NCBI GenBank assembly: GCA_019973155.2
Contig: BPQB01000135.1
Span: 1-48,378, forward strand
Source of the DNA: Phanerochaete sordida
Taxonomy: Eukaryota; Basidiomycota; Agaricomycetes; Polyporales; Phanerochaetaceae
Direction of reading: 5' to 3'
Length of the DNA stretch: 48,378 nt
Below, one piece after another: positions 8,569 through 18,746 of the stretch. How positions within the stretch are numbered: position 1 is the stretch's first letter; every line of letters begins with the position of its first letter. Made by a program: the position numbers and the translations under genes. The notes beneath the pieces are model-generated. The model had not been told where the DNA came from, did not search any database, and saw only the letters and a list, made by a program, of their open reading frames with translations.

Positions 8569-10121
8569 TCAGGATTCTGCGATGCTTGCCATGCCCTGCG
8601 GCACGAGCGCCCTCTTCAGCACGTTAACCCTCTCGATGACTGCCACAGCCCCCGAGCCGTCCCCCCATGTGTAGCGTCTCACGAACGCCACAGGGAATAT
8701 CTTCGCAAGATAAGCGGCGACCTGGGTCGCTGCGAGCGGGTCGATGACCGACTTTCCCAACGCGAGGCACATCAAGCTTGACGTGGAGGTGCGGACGCCC
8801 AGGTCGCAACACCAGTCGCCTGTGATGGGCGCCACCTGGAGGGCCAGGATTCGGAGCATCGGGCAGTGCTCCGCGAATATCGCGAGGTCGTCGAGGCGAA
8901 GGTGGGAGTGGTGTTGCGCGGAAGAGTCGAACTCCAGGCTCTCGAGGTGCGTCCACGCGCGCGCGAGGGCGCGGGTGGCGTCCGGCTCGAACGTGATTGG
9001 AGCGTGCTGCAGCCAGAAGATGCGCATGTCCGCGAGCACGTGCAGTGGCGCGAGCGCGACGCCGCTGAGAACGACGTCGCCCCATAGGACAGAATGCCCG
9101 AAGGAAATCTGGCACTTCTGCAAGCGTGCCAGGTTGCGGAGCGCAGACATGAGCTGCCCAAATTCCCCCGCGTGCGCTGGGGGCAGAAGGTGGACGCGCA
9201 GGTCAGTGAGGCATGCGCCGTTGAGATGGTGGACGAATGTGGCGGCGCACGCAAAGTCGTCGATGTCGCGGGCGAAGCAAAGCGCGAGCTCGGCCAGAGC
9301 AGGAAAGCCGCCCCAGGAGGGGGAGAGTGGTGCGCTCTGATTCCACTCGCCGAGGCCTAGCGATATGCACGACAACCGAGGATTTCGCGAGAGATCGAGA
9401 ACGACGCCCTGTGAGAGATTGGAGTTGTTGTAGGTGAGGGAGGTTAGATAGTTCAAGGACGTTATTGCGTGAGCAGCTGACTCGTCCAGTTCAGAGGGCA
9501 TCTCGAGTTCGTCGGCTTCGATTGTGAGCTCTCGAAGATGCGGCGAGCTCGTCTCTATGCAGCGCAAGACAATATGCAGCTCTTCTTCGTCTTCAACTAA
9601 GCACTTGAGAGCGACGAGGGTGTCTTGTGTAATTAGTGAGAGATACCGCACGAGCTGATGGTCATCCCAGACCAGCCGTGTGAGATTGGGCAGGATTGGG
9701 CGTGGGCAGTACTTCTTCAGCATCTCAAGAGCGCCTCCGTCCACGAATTCATCGCCGGACTCCTGATCTCCGACATAGAGGAGCCTTACGCGACGTGCGT
9801 AGTATTGAAATCTAGCCCATTCCGAGGGAAGAGGGGCCCTAGCAAAAGGCTGCGTAAATAGCGTATATATTCAGCGCTAAGCACCTAAAGCATGTGAACT
9901 AGACTTGCTGGTAACTCGCCGCGCCTCACTGGAGCTTGAAAGACGTCCTGAGGCAAGCAGTGGAACAGGGGTCTCAAGCCGTCGAGGTCCCACCAGAGTG
10001 CATCGTTGGCGGGCTCGGCAAATGCGCGGCAGACCAGAACAAGATTGTACAGCGTTTGCAGGCTGTCTATGCGTGAGAATACGTTCTGCAGTACCTCGTC
10101 GATGTTCAAGACCCTGTGCAT
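8569..10121 (-). CDS. FB3: F-box/LRR-like protein
   Basis: Exons 10121-9930 and 9849-8569 give 490 aa. Exon 1 has exactly the length of FB2 exon 1 (64 codons), with MHRVLNIDEVLQNVFSRI and LVCRAFAEPANDALWWDL; the intron runs GTGAGG..ACGCAG. The leucine-rich region includes LMSALRNLARLQKCQISFG and the block ALVPQGMASIAES. A TGA at 8569-8571 stops translation just before an in-frame remnant (SSEEEESE) that corresponds to the acidic tail of FB1 and FB2, so the end has been shortened by about eight residues. By eye it is the closest relative of the FB1 fragment. Confidence 0.85.
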
Positions 10122-10184
10122 CGTGGATGGAGCTGAAGTTCGGCGGCTCACGCGACGGACGAGCAAAATTGGCTGCAAGGCTAC

Positions 10185-10198
10185 ATTCCCGCGGTCAG
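10185..10198 (-). promoter_or_regulatory. Shared upstream element of FB3 (variant)
   Basis: ATTCCCGCGGTCAG lies 64 bp before the ATG, the same distance as in FB2. The trailing GGTCAG matches the element of FB5. Confidence 0.5.
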
Positions 10199-10204
10199 CC
10201 GCTA

Positions 10205-10243
10205 ATAAGACTTGGGTAAGCTTTGGGTAAGCTTCGAGTAAGC
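10205..10243 (-). repeat. Tandem AAGCTTACCC repeats upstream of FB3
   Basis: About four imperfect copies of the unit seen upstream of FB2, in the same relative position and orientation. Only the innermost two are perfect. Confidence 0.55.
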
Positions 10244-10472
10244 GTGCTTCCTTAACCACTTGATATTGATAGATTAACGGTCCTTCAACTTGGTAACTTA
10301 TGGACAGTGCTACGCATTTGCTACGCATACGCATGCATATGGCAGGCGCAGTCACTATAGTCTGAGTTGGCGCAGACGACGAAAGTCTCACTAGTACTGT
10401 GACCTTGGCGGCGTGTTCACGCCCTCTAGCCGAGAAGGAGATAAATTACATGAAAGGTCCCGTACAGCAGCT

Positions 10473-12101
10473 TCATTCGGACTCCTCGACTTTGCTTCTG
10501 TCCCATCCTGCGATTCCTGCCATGCCTTGGGGCACTAGCGCCTCCTTCGACCGCGCATGAGTTCTCCCCTTGATTGCCCCGGCTTATTCCTCACTTTCCG
10601 GAAAGATGTGTTTTGTGTTCGCAAGCGGGAACATTTTCGCAAGGTAGGCCATGACTTGCTCCCTCGCATGCGGGTCGATGACTGAGTCTTGCAGGTAGAG
10701 ATATGTCACTCTCGACGCCGAGACGCGCACGTTCGGGTCGCAGCGCCACGCCCCCGCGACGGGCGACACTTTGAGCGATAGCTCGCTGAGCGAAGGGCAG
10801 TTCTCTGCGAAGAACGCCAGGCTCTCGAGGGACATGTAACAGTGCTGCTGCACGTTATAAAGATCGAAGCGCTCGAGGCGTCCCCAGGCACGCGTGAGGG
10901 CGCGCACGGCGTGTGGCGAGAACACGATCGGCACACACCCGAGGTCGAAGTCGCGCATGTCCGTGAGGCTGTACAACGGCGCAAGGGCGGTGCCGTCGAA
11001 TGACAGATGCCCCGAGCCCCTGGATCTGTCGAACCAAATTTCGCACACTTGGAGGCGCTTCAGGTGGCCGACCGCGGACACAAGCTGACCGAACTCGTCG
11101 CCGTGCGTTGGAGCTTGAATGTAGATGACAAGCCTCGTTAGGCGCACACCCGAAAGCCGTTGAACGAATGTGGCGGCACCTATGCAGTTTGCGACGTTGA
11201 GACGGAAGTCAAGCCAGAGGTTGGTGAGTGCAGGGAAGCCACCCCATGCGGGAGAGAGGGGTGCGTCTTGATTGCAGGTGTCGAGGTAAAGAGCTGCTTC
11301 GGAGAGGCAACGACTTTGAGAAATGTGGACGACAGCGTCCAGCGGAAAATGGGGATATCTGTAGTACAGCGACGTGAGGTAACTCAGGGAGGTAATCGCG
11401 CGAGTGATTTCTGCGCCCAGGTCGAAGAGCATCTTGGGTTGATTCTCAAATTCTTCGTCTATTAGTGTTATTGTGAGCTTCCGAAGACGCGGCGTCCGCG
11501 TTTCTATGCAATGCAGAACAACGCGCAGCTCTTCTTCGTCTTGCTCAGGGTAGCACTCGAGAGCAAAGAGCGTCTCTCAAGTGAGTAGCGGGAGATACTG
11601 AATAAATTCAGGATCTTCCCAGTACAATTCGTGAAGGTTGGGCAGCATAGGGAGTGGACAGTGCATTTTCAGCATCTCGAGGGCGTGCCCGTTCACAGGA
11701 TAGTCGTTGAGTCCGAGGCCTCTGATGATGATCGACCTTACGCGACGTGCATGGCGTTGGAACCTGGCCCACTCCGAGGGCTCGGGGGCTCTGGCGAAGA
11801 CCTGCGAGGACAGCACGAGGTTTTAGTACGAACTACGACACGACAAAGATAGTGGACTTGCGGGTGCCTTGCCCCACTCTACTGGAGCCTCAAACACATC
11901 CTGCGGCAGACAGTGTAACAGCGGCAGCAGGCCGCCGAGATGTCTCCAAAGTACGTTGTTTGCGGGTTCGACGAAGGCGCGGCAGACGAGAGCAGTGTCG
12001 TACAGCGTCTGCCTACCTCCGACGTGCGAGTCGCGCGGGTCGGGCGAGAAGTGCGAGAAGATGATCTGCAAGACCTCGTCGATGCGCAATGCCCTGTGCA
12101 T
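10473..12101 (-). pseudogene. FB4: F-box/LRR-like pseudogene with two in-frame stops
   Basis: Exon 1 (12101-11883, 73 codons) and exon 2 (11801-10473) keep the family splice sites and one continuous frame, but two stop codons interrupt it. A TGA at 11579-11577 replaces the residue aligned with Gln in the FB2 stretch QYLPVFTQKTL. A TAA at 10586-10584 is followed in frame by an intact family tail (LVPQGMAGIAGWDR, then EESE). There is no frameshift. The F-box itself has an insertion of nine residues after about residue 18 (SPDPRDSHV). The promoter block shared by its sisters is missing, and a tRNA-Ala gene lies about 200 bp upstream. Decay by point mutation after promoter loss is the likely history. 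An N-terminal F-box-only peptide of about 150 aa could still be made. Confidence 0.85.
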
Positions 12102-12291
12102 TGTGAATGGAGTGGTCGAAGTTCAAGAGCGTGAGTGGCAACACACGGCGAACGATATCCATTTATATAGCCACTCTGCGCGTGCACCCATGCGGTTGCT
12201 CTGTCGGAACGGCAGGCAAAAGAGATCGGCGTGAAAGGTAAACCAAGCCTTCCATTGTTCCTGCAGCAGATGAGCGCACTCTGAAAGGGCG

Positions 12292-12296
12292 AAAAA
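12292..12296 (-). terminator. Pol III terminator of tRNA-Ala copy 3
   Basis: T5 run immediately downstream of the tRNA on the minus strand. Confidence 0.65.
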
Positions 12297-12381
12297 TGGA
12301 CGCACTGGGAATTGAACCCAGCACCCCCCGCAGACATTTCAAATGCTAAGCGGATGTGATAACCAACTACACCATGCGCCC
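12297..12381 (-). tRNA. tRNA-Ala(AGC) with 11-nt intron, copy 3
   Basis: The mature sequence is the same as the pair near 3.5-4.0 kb, including G3:U70 and anticodon AGC, but the intron differs at four of eleven positions. A TTTTT tract (minus strand, 12296-12292) follows the discriminator base directly. It lies between the dead FB4 and the transporter gene. Confidence 0.93.
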
Positions 12382-12623
12382 ATGTTAACATGGTCTGTCC
12401 GGCGTGCCACAATTCGCGACGCCATTGCTGCCACCAAGGCAGGGCGACGCACACCGGACTTGCACCGGATGTTCACGCATTTCGTCCGACTCAGCCAGGC
12501 ACCAAGCATCACTATTAATACAATGCATTGCAGAAGAAGAGATGATAGAACAATGGAAGGCACAACAAAGGCTAGAGTACGAGAACGGAACATAGGACGG
12601 CCCAAGGGCCCGGCACCCCTCCC

Positions 12624-14518
12624 TCACGCCCTCTCCTTCTCGGTCTCGGAGTAGTGGTCGTCGTGCGAGTCGGTGTGCGCCTTCTGGTGCTCGATAACAT
12701 CCTCGAGCGTCTTCTGCCCGACGTGGCGGTCGATGTTCCACGCGGTGAACGTGTGCCCCTGCGCGAAGACCTCCTCGATCTCCTCGAGCGTGCGCCCGGC
12801 GGTCTCGGGGAAGCAGAAGAAGATGTGGATGAACGCCGCGAAGTTGAACGTGCCGAAGATGAAGTACGTCTTGTACGCGATGCTGCTCAGCCCCGGCGGC
12901 ACCGCCCACGCGAGCGCGAAGTTGAAGAGCCAGTTCGTCGCCGTCGACACGGACACCGCCTTCGCGCGCACGCGCATCGGGAAGATCTCCGCCGGGTACG
13001 TCCACGAGACGGGCCCCATCGTGATCGCGAAGCTGCACACGAAGAGGTACGAGCACACGATGACGCCCTTCGTGATCCCGTCGTGCCCGTCGATGACCCA
13101 CACGCCTGCGCACACGGTCAGCACAGCACACACACGCAGCGGCGCGAAAGGGACGTACGCGAGCCGTCGACCTCGCCCCAGTGCCCGAAGCCGCCCTGCA
13201 GGCCGCCGACCAGCATGAGCCAGAAGCCCATGAGGAAGGTGCCGATGAGCAGCATCGGGCGGCGGCCCCAGCGGTCGATGTAGATGATCGCGGGGATCGT
13301 GAACACGACGTTGAGGACATACTGCACCGAGTCCGCGATGAGGTTCCCGCGGCGCCCGGTGAGGCCCGCGCCCTGGAAGACGTAGATGATGTAGTACCTG
13401 CGCGCGGTCAGCGGCGGCGCGGCAGCGGAAGGGCGGCGGTACGCACATCATGATGTTCATGCCCGACAGCTGCGACCACATCTGCAGGCTCGTGCCGAGG
13501 CCCACGCGGCGGAAGATGCCCGGCTTGAGCAGGTCCATGTACGACTTCGCGCCCTCGGTGCGCTCAAAGCGCACCTGCTCCTTGATCTCGGCGATCTCGA
13601 GCTGGACGAGCGGCGTGTTGGGGTCGCCCTGACCGTGGAGGTCGGCCAGGATCTCGAGTGCCTCGTCCACGCGGTCGTGGTCGACGAGCCAGCGGGGGCT
13701 CTGTCGGACAGCGGTCGTCAGCGGCGAGTGTCAGGGTGAACTGCCCGAGTCACACACCTCAGGGAAGACCATCATACCCAGACTGAGGATTATCGCCGGA
13801 ATCATCTGCAGGCCCCAGGGGATGCGGAAAGACGCCGTGCCGTTGATGTACGAGCAGCCGAACTCGACGAAGTACTGGAGGAAAATGCCCCACGTAATGG
13901 ACCACTGCTGCATGGAGACGAGGCGGCCACGGATGGCGGGTGCGGTGATTTCAGACTGGTAAATCGGGACGGTGGCGGAGGCGAGACCGACGGCGATGCC
14001 GGAGATGACACGGCCTGCGACGAGCATACCGCGGTCCTGTCACACAAGGTTATATCCAGGAACGTTGTGCGGAGGGACGATGACGACGTACCACTGCGGC
14101 GCACTGCAGGATGCTACCGAGGACCCAGATCCAGCCGGAGATGATGATGACCTTCTTGCGTCCAATCTTGTCCGCGAGACTGGCGACGATGAGCGAGCCG
14201 ACGAGCGAGCCCGCGGGCATCGCTGCGACGATCGCGCCCTGGGCGTTCGAGCCCGGGTTGCCGAAGGTGTTCTTGTAGGCATCATTCTACGGCGGCGTCA
14301 GGCATGGAACGATGGGAGGCGGAGCAACGGTGCTTACGCTGAGCACTCCGGACATGGACGAGATGTCCAGACCGAAGAGACCACCGCCGATGCATGCGAA
14401 CGAACCGACGATGTACGGGTTCCCCGCGATGCGCGCGCTATACTGTCGGGAGCAGACGGGCGGGATCAGCGCCACGAAGGAAGGACTGTCCGATCACGAG
14501 ACGTACGCCCTTTCCCAT
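12624..14518 (-). CDS. Sugar porter of the major facilitator superfamily
   Basis: Seven exons (14518-14507, 14442-14338, 14286-14092, 14036-13758, 13700-13447, 13397-13159, 13105-12624) give 521 aa, typical for a fungal hexose transporter with 12 membrane helices. Signature motifs appear in order: GGGLFGLDISSMSG in helix 1, ADKIGRKK in the loop after helix 2, GRVISGIAVGLASATVPIYQ, SPRWLVDHDR before the central loop, SGMNIMMYYIIY in helix 7, DRWGRRP, and PETAGRTLEEIEEVF at the cytosolic end. The start is a four-codon exon (MGKG) joined by a GTACGT..GACAG intron with a clear CTGAT branch site; reading straight through instead hits a stop. It probably imports glucose or a related hexose. The substrate cannot be told from sequence. 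Confidence 0.93.
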
Positions 14519-14630
14519 GTTGAACTGCTTGCTCGCGCCTGTCCTCGGGGGAGGCAGAGGTCGGAGGGAGGGGTGCAGGGGCAGAGTAGGACAGAGGTCG
14601 AAGAGTCCGCACCGTGCGCCCCTACGTCCG

Positions 14631-14637
14631 CTTTATA
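14631..14637 (-). promoter_or_regulatory. TATA box of the sugar porter gene
   Basis: TATAAAG on the minus strand, about 113 bp before the ATG at 14518. Confidence 0.55.
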
Positions 14638-14649
14638 CTGGAGAGCCCG

Positions 14650-16160
14650 GTGACTCCAGGCGCGATCCAGCACATCAGACTCCCAATATACACGGCCGCA
14701 CCATGCCGGGCCGCGAAGGCTTGGTATGTGAACACTATATCAACATGGCGACAGCGGGGTAATCAGCGCGGAGATCGCACCCCCGAACCTTCCTGCGGCG
14801 AGAGATGCGGTCTAACGGCTGTAGGTGCCCTAGTGCGCGTGCAGCGGCGACTCAACACCCTGCTGCTGACGCGACAAAAAAGCAGCGTACCCTTCTCATT
14901 GGACGACAGGTCCGTCTCGTTGGCAGTTTGTGTCGCAGCCGACGGCGGCAAAGCGTACACGCGCTGCGGGCAGCAGGCCGCCTGAGGGTGGAGGGGGTCA
15001 GCGGACCCAGGAACAAGAAGCACAATACAGAGAAGCATGTGGGGAACGCTGATTGACGCACTCGCGGGGAGCTCGAAACGAGCGTAGCTTCGCGCGCCCT
15101 CTCCACGACCCCGTGGGGTCTTGTCTCGGCAGCGACGGTCGCACGACGCGTTACCAGGCTGCCGCTTGCCTGGCGCTGCGCAGAGCAAGCCACAGCGGTG
15201 AGCAAAGTGAATGTTTATTTTCGGTGCCGACATACGCACCTGCAGCATGGGAGTGAGCGTCTGGACGGGAGTGGTCTGCTCGCGGGAGAGGTCCGGGTGG
15301 GAGTGTGCAGGTCGGACCGCCCGGAGCCATCAGAACATCTGACGGGCGGATGATGTCATTGCCGGCAGTTAGCCTTTCGCAGCGCGCGGTGGATGTGGGG
15401 AGCCTTCGTCCTCAGAGCCTCATGCATGACCACAGCACCGAGCAGGCCATATCTGGCGCGAGCTCAGGCAGAGAAAACGGAGAAAACAGCCGTATGCGGA
15501 CTCAGTGATATCGATAGCAATTGGGGTTTGATGAATATCCAGTGGGCGGGTGAGAATAGGGAAGCCTAGGGACGCCTGGGCAGTCGAGAGCTTTGTCCGT
15601 CAGTCCAGCCGTCGCGAAGGCTGGTAGCTCTTCAATGCGCAGAGGCGGGCTTCTGTGTCTTCAACAACGTTATTCCTCGCGTGTTTGCGCGGACGCTTCA
15701 GGGCAGGAAGCGGAGGTCACACGAGGATAGCCCGGAGGCGCGAAGCACGGACTGAACACCTGCACCGATACCATGCGTCGTCAGTCAGCATGATTGCAGG
15801 TAATTGACGGCGAAGACCACGTACCGATGTGCCCGATCTATGGCGAGGAGGCGTTCTGCATCTCAGAACTCTAGGGTCTCGCTGCGCGGGCATACCAAAT
15901 ACTCCACGCCAGGAAACGGGTTGCAGAGACCGCAAACAATGCCATCTCCATCTCCGATGGAGGAAGCTAGGAACGCATCTGGATCGCAGCACTAGAAGAG
16001 AGCCACTCACGGAAACCTTGCCGTCCTAAATTGCCTCGAAGGCAGCAACGTGCGAATAGAATGTCCATTGTAGCAGTCGAGATCCAGCGTATTGAATATT
16101 GATAGAGTAAGGAGTCCTTGTAATCCAAAGTTCCGTCCAAGCGTCCTAGTATGTGGATGG
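14650..16160. other. 1.5-kb region with only a gene relic
   Basis: This lies between the transporter promoter and the lyase 3' end. Long ORFs on both strands at 14.76-15.25 kb have no recognisable family and no supporting splice pattern. The only coding-like stretch is the relic at 15785-15991, described separately. Confidence 0.5.
15785..15991 (-). pseudogene. Possible relic of an unidentified gene
   Basis: One minus-strand frame reads CCDPDAFLASSIGDGDG, then IVCGLCNPFPGVEYLVCP and, after an in-frame TGA, DAERLLAIDRAHR. The residue make-up looks like real protein, with cysteine pairs, and the frame is preceded by an acceptor-like TTCTAG. The stop and the absence of matching exons nearby argue for a decayed gene. 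The family is not recognised. Confidence 0.3.
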
Positions 16161-17288
16161 TTATAGCTCGTCGTGGGTTGGAGTCGTCCCGAGTATGGCG
16201 CCAGAAATGTTCGTGAACCACGCCTTCTGGTCCTTCGGGGACGCCCACTCTTCCGAATGGCCTGCACGCACGCCAATTTAGCACAGGGTCCTACCATAGC
16301 GCATATACTCACCTCCGAAGAACGTCTGGAAGTGAAGGCCCTGCACCGACGACTCTGACGCGTCTGCGTCGCGCAGGATCAGCCCCTTCGCGCAGAGCAC
16401 TGAGCGGCCGTCGATGAAGACCTCGACTTCGCCTGCATATGCGCCGTCAGTCGGCATTCCCTCCCGGCACGCGACGCAAGCAACGCACCGTCTGCCTGCC
16501 CCACAGTGTTCATCTTGACGCGTTCAGCGACAGCGATCCAGCGCCCGGGCTCGAACTTCCAGAGGCCGCGGCCGACGGAAAAGCCATAGTCGGGGTTGCG
16601 GTGCGTCTGCGGCACGGCCATGAGCGCGGCTGCGTTCGTGTCGTTCAACGGGAGGTATGCGTAGAGCTCGCCCGCGCCGCCCTGTCTGCAGAATTCCCGT
16701 GAGCACCAAAGCGCGAACAGACCGCGGACGGCGGGGCGCACCTCCACATCAGCCGCAGGTTGAAGCACTTGCACCGGTTCTCCTGGCGGCCGCCGCTGCA
16801 CCCGTACGCGAACTCGCCGACGCCCCCGTCTACACTCAGTCAGCCTCTCCGTCCACCCCACTCAGAAGAAGAACACACGCACACACGCCCGGGAGCTTCC
16901 CGCCCTTCTGCCACTCCCACCCGTCCTCGAAGCGCACCTCGTAGCTGAGCACGACCTCCTGCTGCACGCGGTGGTGCTCGAGCGCGCGCCGCCACTCGGC
17001 GGGGCCGTGCACGTAGAAGCCGAATCCACCAGGCGGCGCGGTCTTGTTCCCGGGGTTGATGCTCCCGCGCGCGAACGCGGCCTCGTACGCGGCGGGGTGC
17101 GCGGCGTCCGCGGCCGGCGGCGCGACGACGGCGTGCGGGAGACGCCCCGCCTTGTGCACGCCGAGCGCGGCGTCGGAGAGCGCGACCTGCGCGACGTGCG
17201 GGAGGGCGAGGGTGGGCGCGGAGGTGAAGCCCGCGAGGATGTGGTGGTGCGGGACGGGGAAGAGAACGTTCGTGAGCGAGAGCGACAT
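16161..17288 (-). CDS. Polysaccharide lyase family 14-like protein
   Basis: Five exons (17288-16883, 16829-16742, 16685-16489, 16432-16313, 16261-16161) give 303 aa. The fold is the beta-jelly-roll of fungal PL14 (glucuronan or alginate lyase-like), which cleaves uronic-acid polymers by beta-elimination. Recognisable family blocks are HHHILAGFTSAPTL near the N-terminus, GSINPGNKTAPPGGFGFYV, WEWQKGGKLPGVYGGVG across intron 1, CKCFNLRLMWRQGGAGELYA, and AVERVKMNTVG-like text before VEVFIDG. The first donor was placed at GTGCGTG, not at the two GT pairs just before it, because only this restores KLPGVYGG. No signal peptide is visible at the chosen ATG, which is odd for a secreted-enzyme family; an upstream exon could be missing from the model. 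Confidence 0.85.
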
Positions 17289-18660
17289 GGTTCAGGCCCA
17301 GGAACGAGGGGAGTTCAACGTGACCTGCCCCTTACTGCACGCTGGCCTGCTTGTCTGGTGGTGGCGCAATATCCTGGGTCTGCTTCCGTGCGCGGTGCAC
17401 GATGGGAGGTCGCTGCGCCGACGGATGGAGGGATATTGCAGAGCCTGGGTCGCGCTGGTCCGAGGTCGTTCCGGTTTCGTCTTCGCTGTCCTGAACACGC
17501 TTCTCGTGCTAATCCAATGAAGCTCAGAAGGATGGTGGTCGTGTGAAGCCTTGCAGGCTGCGCATATTCTCACCGCAGGCCCGAGTGTGCGGAGAAGGTC
17601 GATAGCTAGTGTTTAACGACCAAAGAAGCCCGTGTATACTCCAGTAAGCTGAAGGTGCTTACTTCCTGTTATCGTGTCATATGGACTGAGTTACAGCATT
17701 CATTTAGTTTCTTACTCTCATTAAGACGCAGTAAGTCTCGACTGTTAGTCGCAAGCTATTCTTGTGTTGCGCCTTTCTTCCACGGACATCCACCACCTAC
17801 CGCGTCTTCAACTCTGTCGTGCCCCTCTACACTGCTCGTCTGCCACACTTTCACGTAACCTCTCCCATATGTACAGTTTCGGCAGCAGTTCTGCGGCCGC
17901 ATGTCTTCCACTGCTGTAACCAAAGACTCACTTCTCTCAATCGAAGACATGTCCTGCGACTCGCTCGAGACGTCTACGACCAGTCTTCAGGCATGCTGGT
18001 AATGTCCTAGTCAACCGTCCCTGCTACCTGCAGCGTCTTCAAATTTTTGCATGGCTGCTGACTATTCCTTTCATGCAAGTAGAGCATCTTCGATTCGATA
18101 TCGGCTGTATGCTGCTGAAGGTTTGACGGCTCCGCGCGCATTACACCTTCTGGCGACTTTGCAATACAATGCCGCTCGTGAGGCTGTGGTGGCTTCTACC
18201 TATCGCCCGTCTTTCCGACGTCCAGTCCTCGCCAGATGTTTCGCGGGCTGCTCTGTAAGGGGCGACTGCTCCCTCGCTCGCTCGCGGCAGCCGTCACGAA
18301 GCACATGCTCGCTGGACCCCTTACGCTCCCGACGACGTTCATCCGCCCCGTGAGCCTCACTTGTTCGGCACAACTCTCTCAGATTCTTAATATACAAGCA
18401 CACGTGTCTATCAGTCGCGCTTTCGCCAACCACGTTCGTTATCAGCGCGGCGCTGGGGTAAAATGATCCTCGAGCCTCGATTCCGACGGCGTGACCGACG
18501 TGCAGAAGGCGGACAGGTTTGAGATTCGTTTCCACTGGAACCATGTGGACTTTCTACTAATCCTCGTCCGCGCCCTGTCAAGATGTTGATGTGGGCACAC
18601 AGGGCCTTTCTTTTTCCATGGACGGCCCTCGCATCAGCCGTTGACGACACATGGCGCGTC
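17289..18660. other. Divergent intergenic region of about 1.4 kb
   Basis: It separates the lyase (-) from the phosphatase (+) and should contain both promoters. A 33-codon ORF starts at 17901 but has no recognisable features. No repeats or RNA genes were found. Confidence 0.5.
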
Positions 18661-18662
18661 CG

Positions 18663-18669
18663 TATATAA
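18663..18669 (+). promoter_or_regulatory. TATA box of the metallophosphatase gene
   Basis: TATATAA lies 78 bp before the ATG at 18747. Confidence 0.6.
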
Positions 18670-18746
18670 CTTGAACAGGCGACGGACGTGGGAGGACGAG
18701 CCCGCCTCCGTCCCCCTCCATCCCCGCTCCAGGTCCAGCGGCGACG

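Noticed and set aside
17901..18002. Short ORF considered as a mating pheromone precursor
   Set aside because: The 33-residue peptide ends in ACW rather than a CAAX box, and no pheromone receptor gene is nearby.
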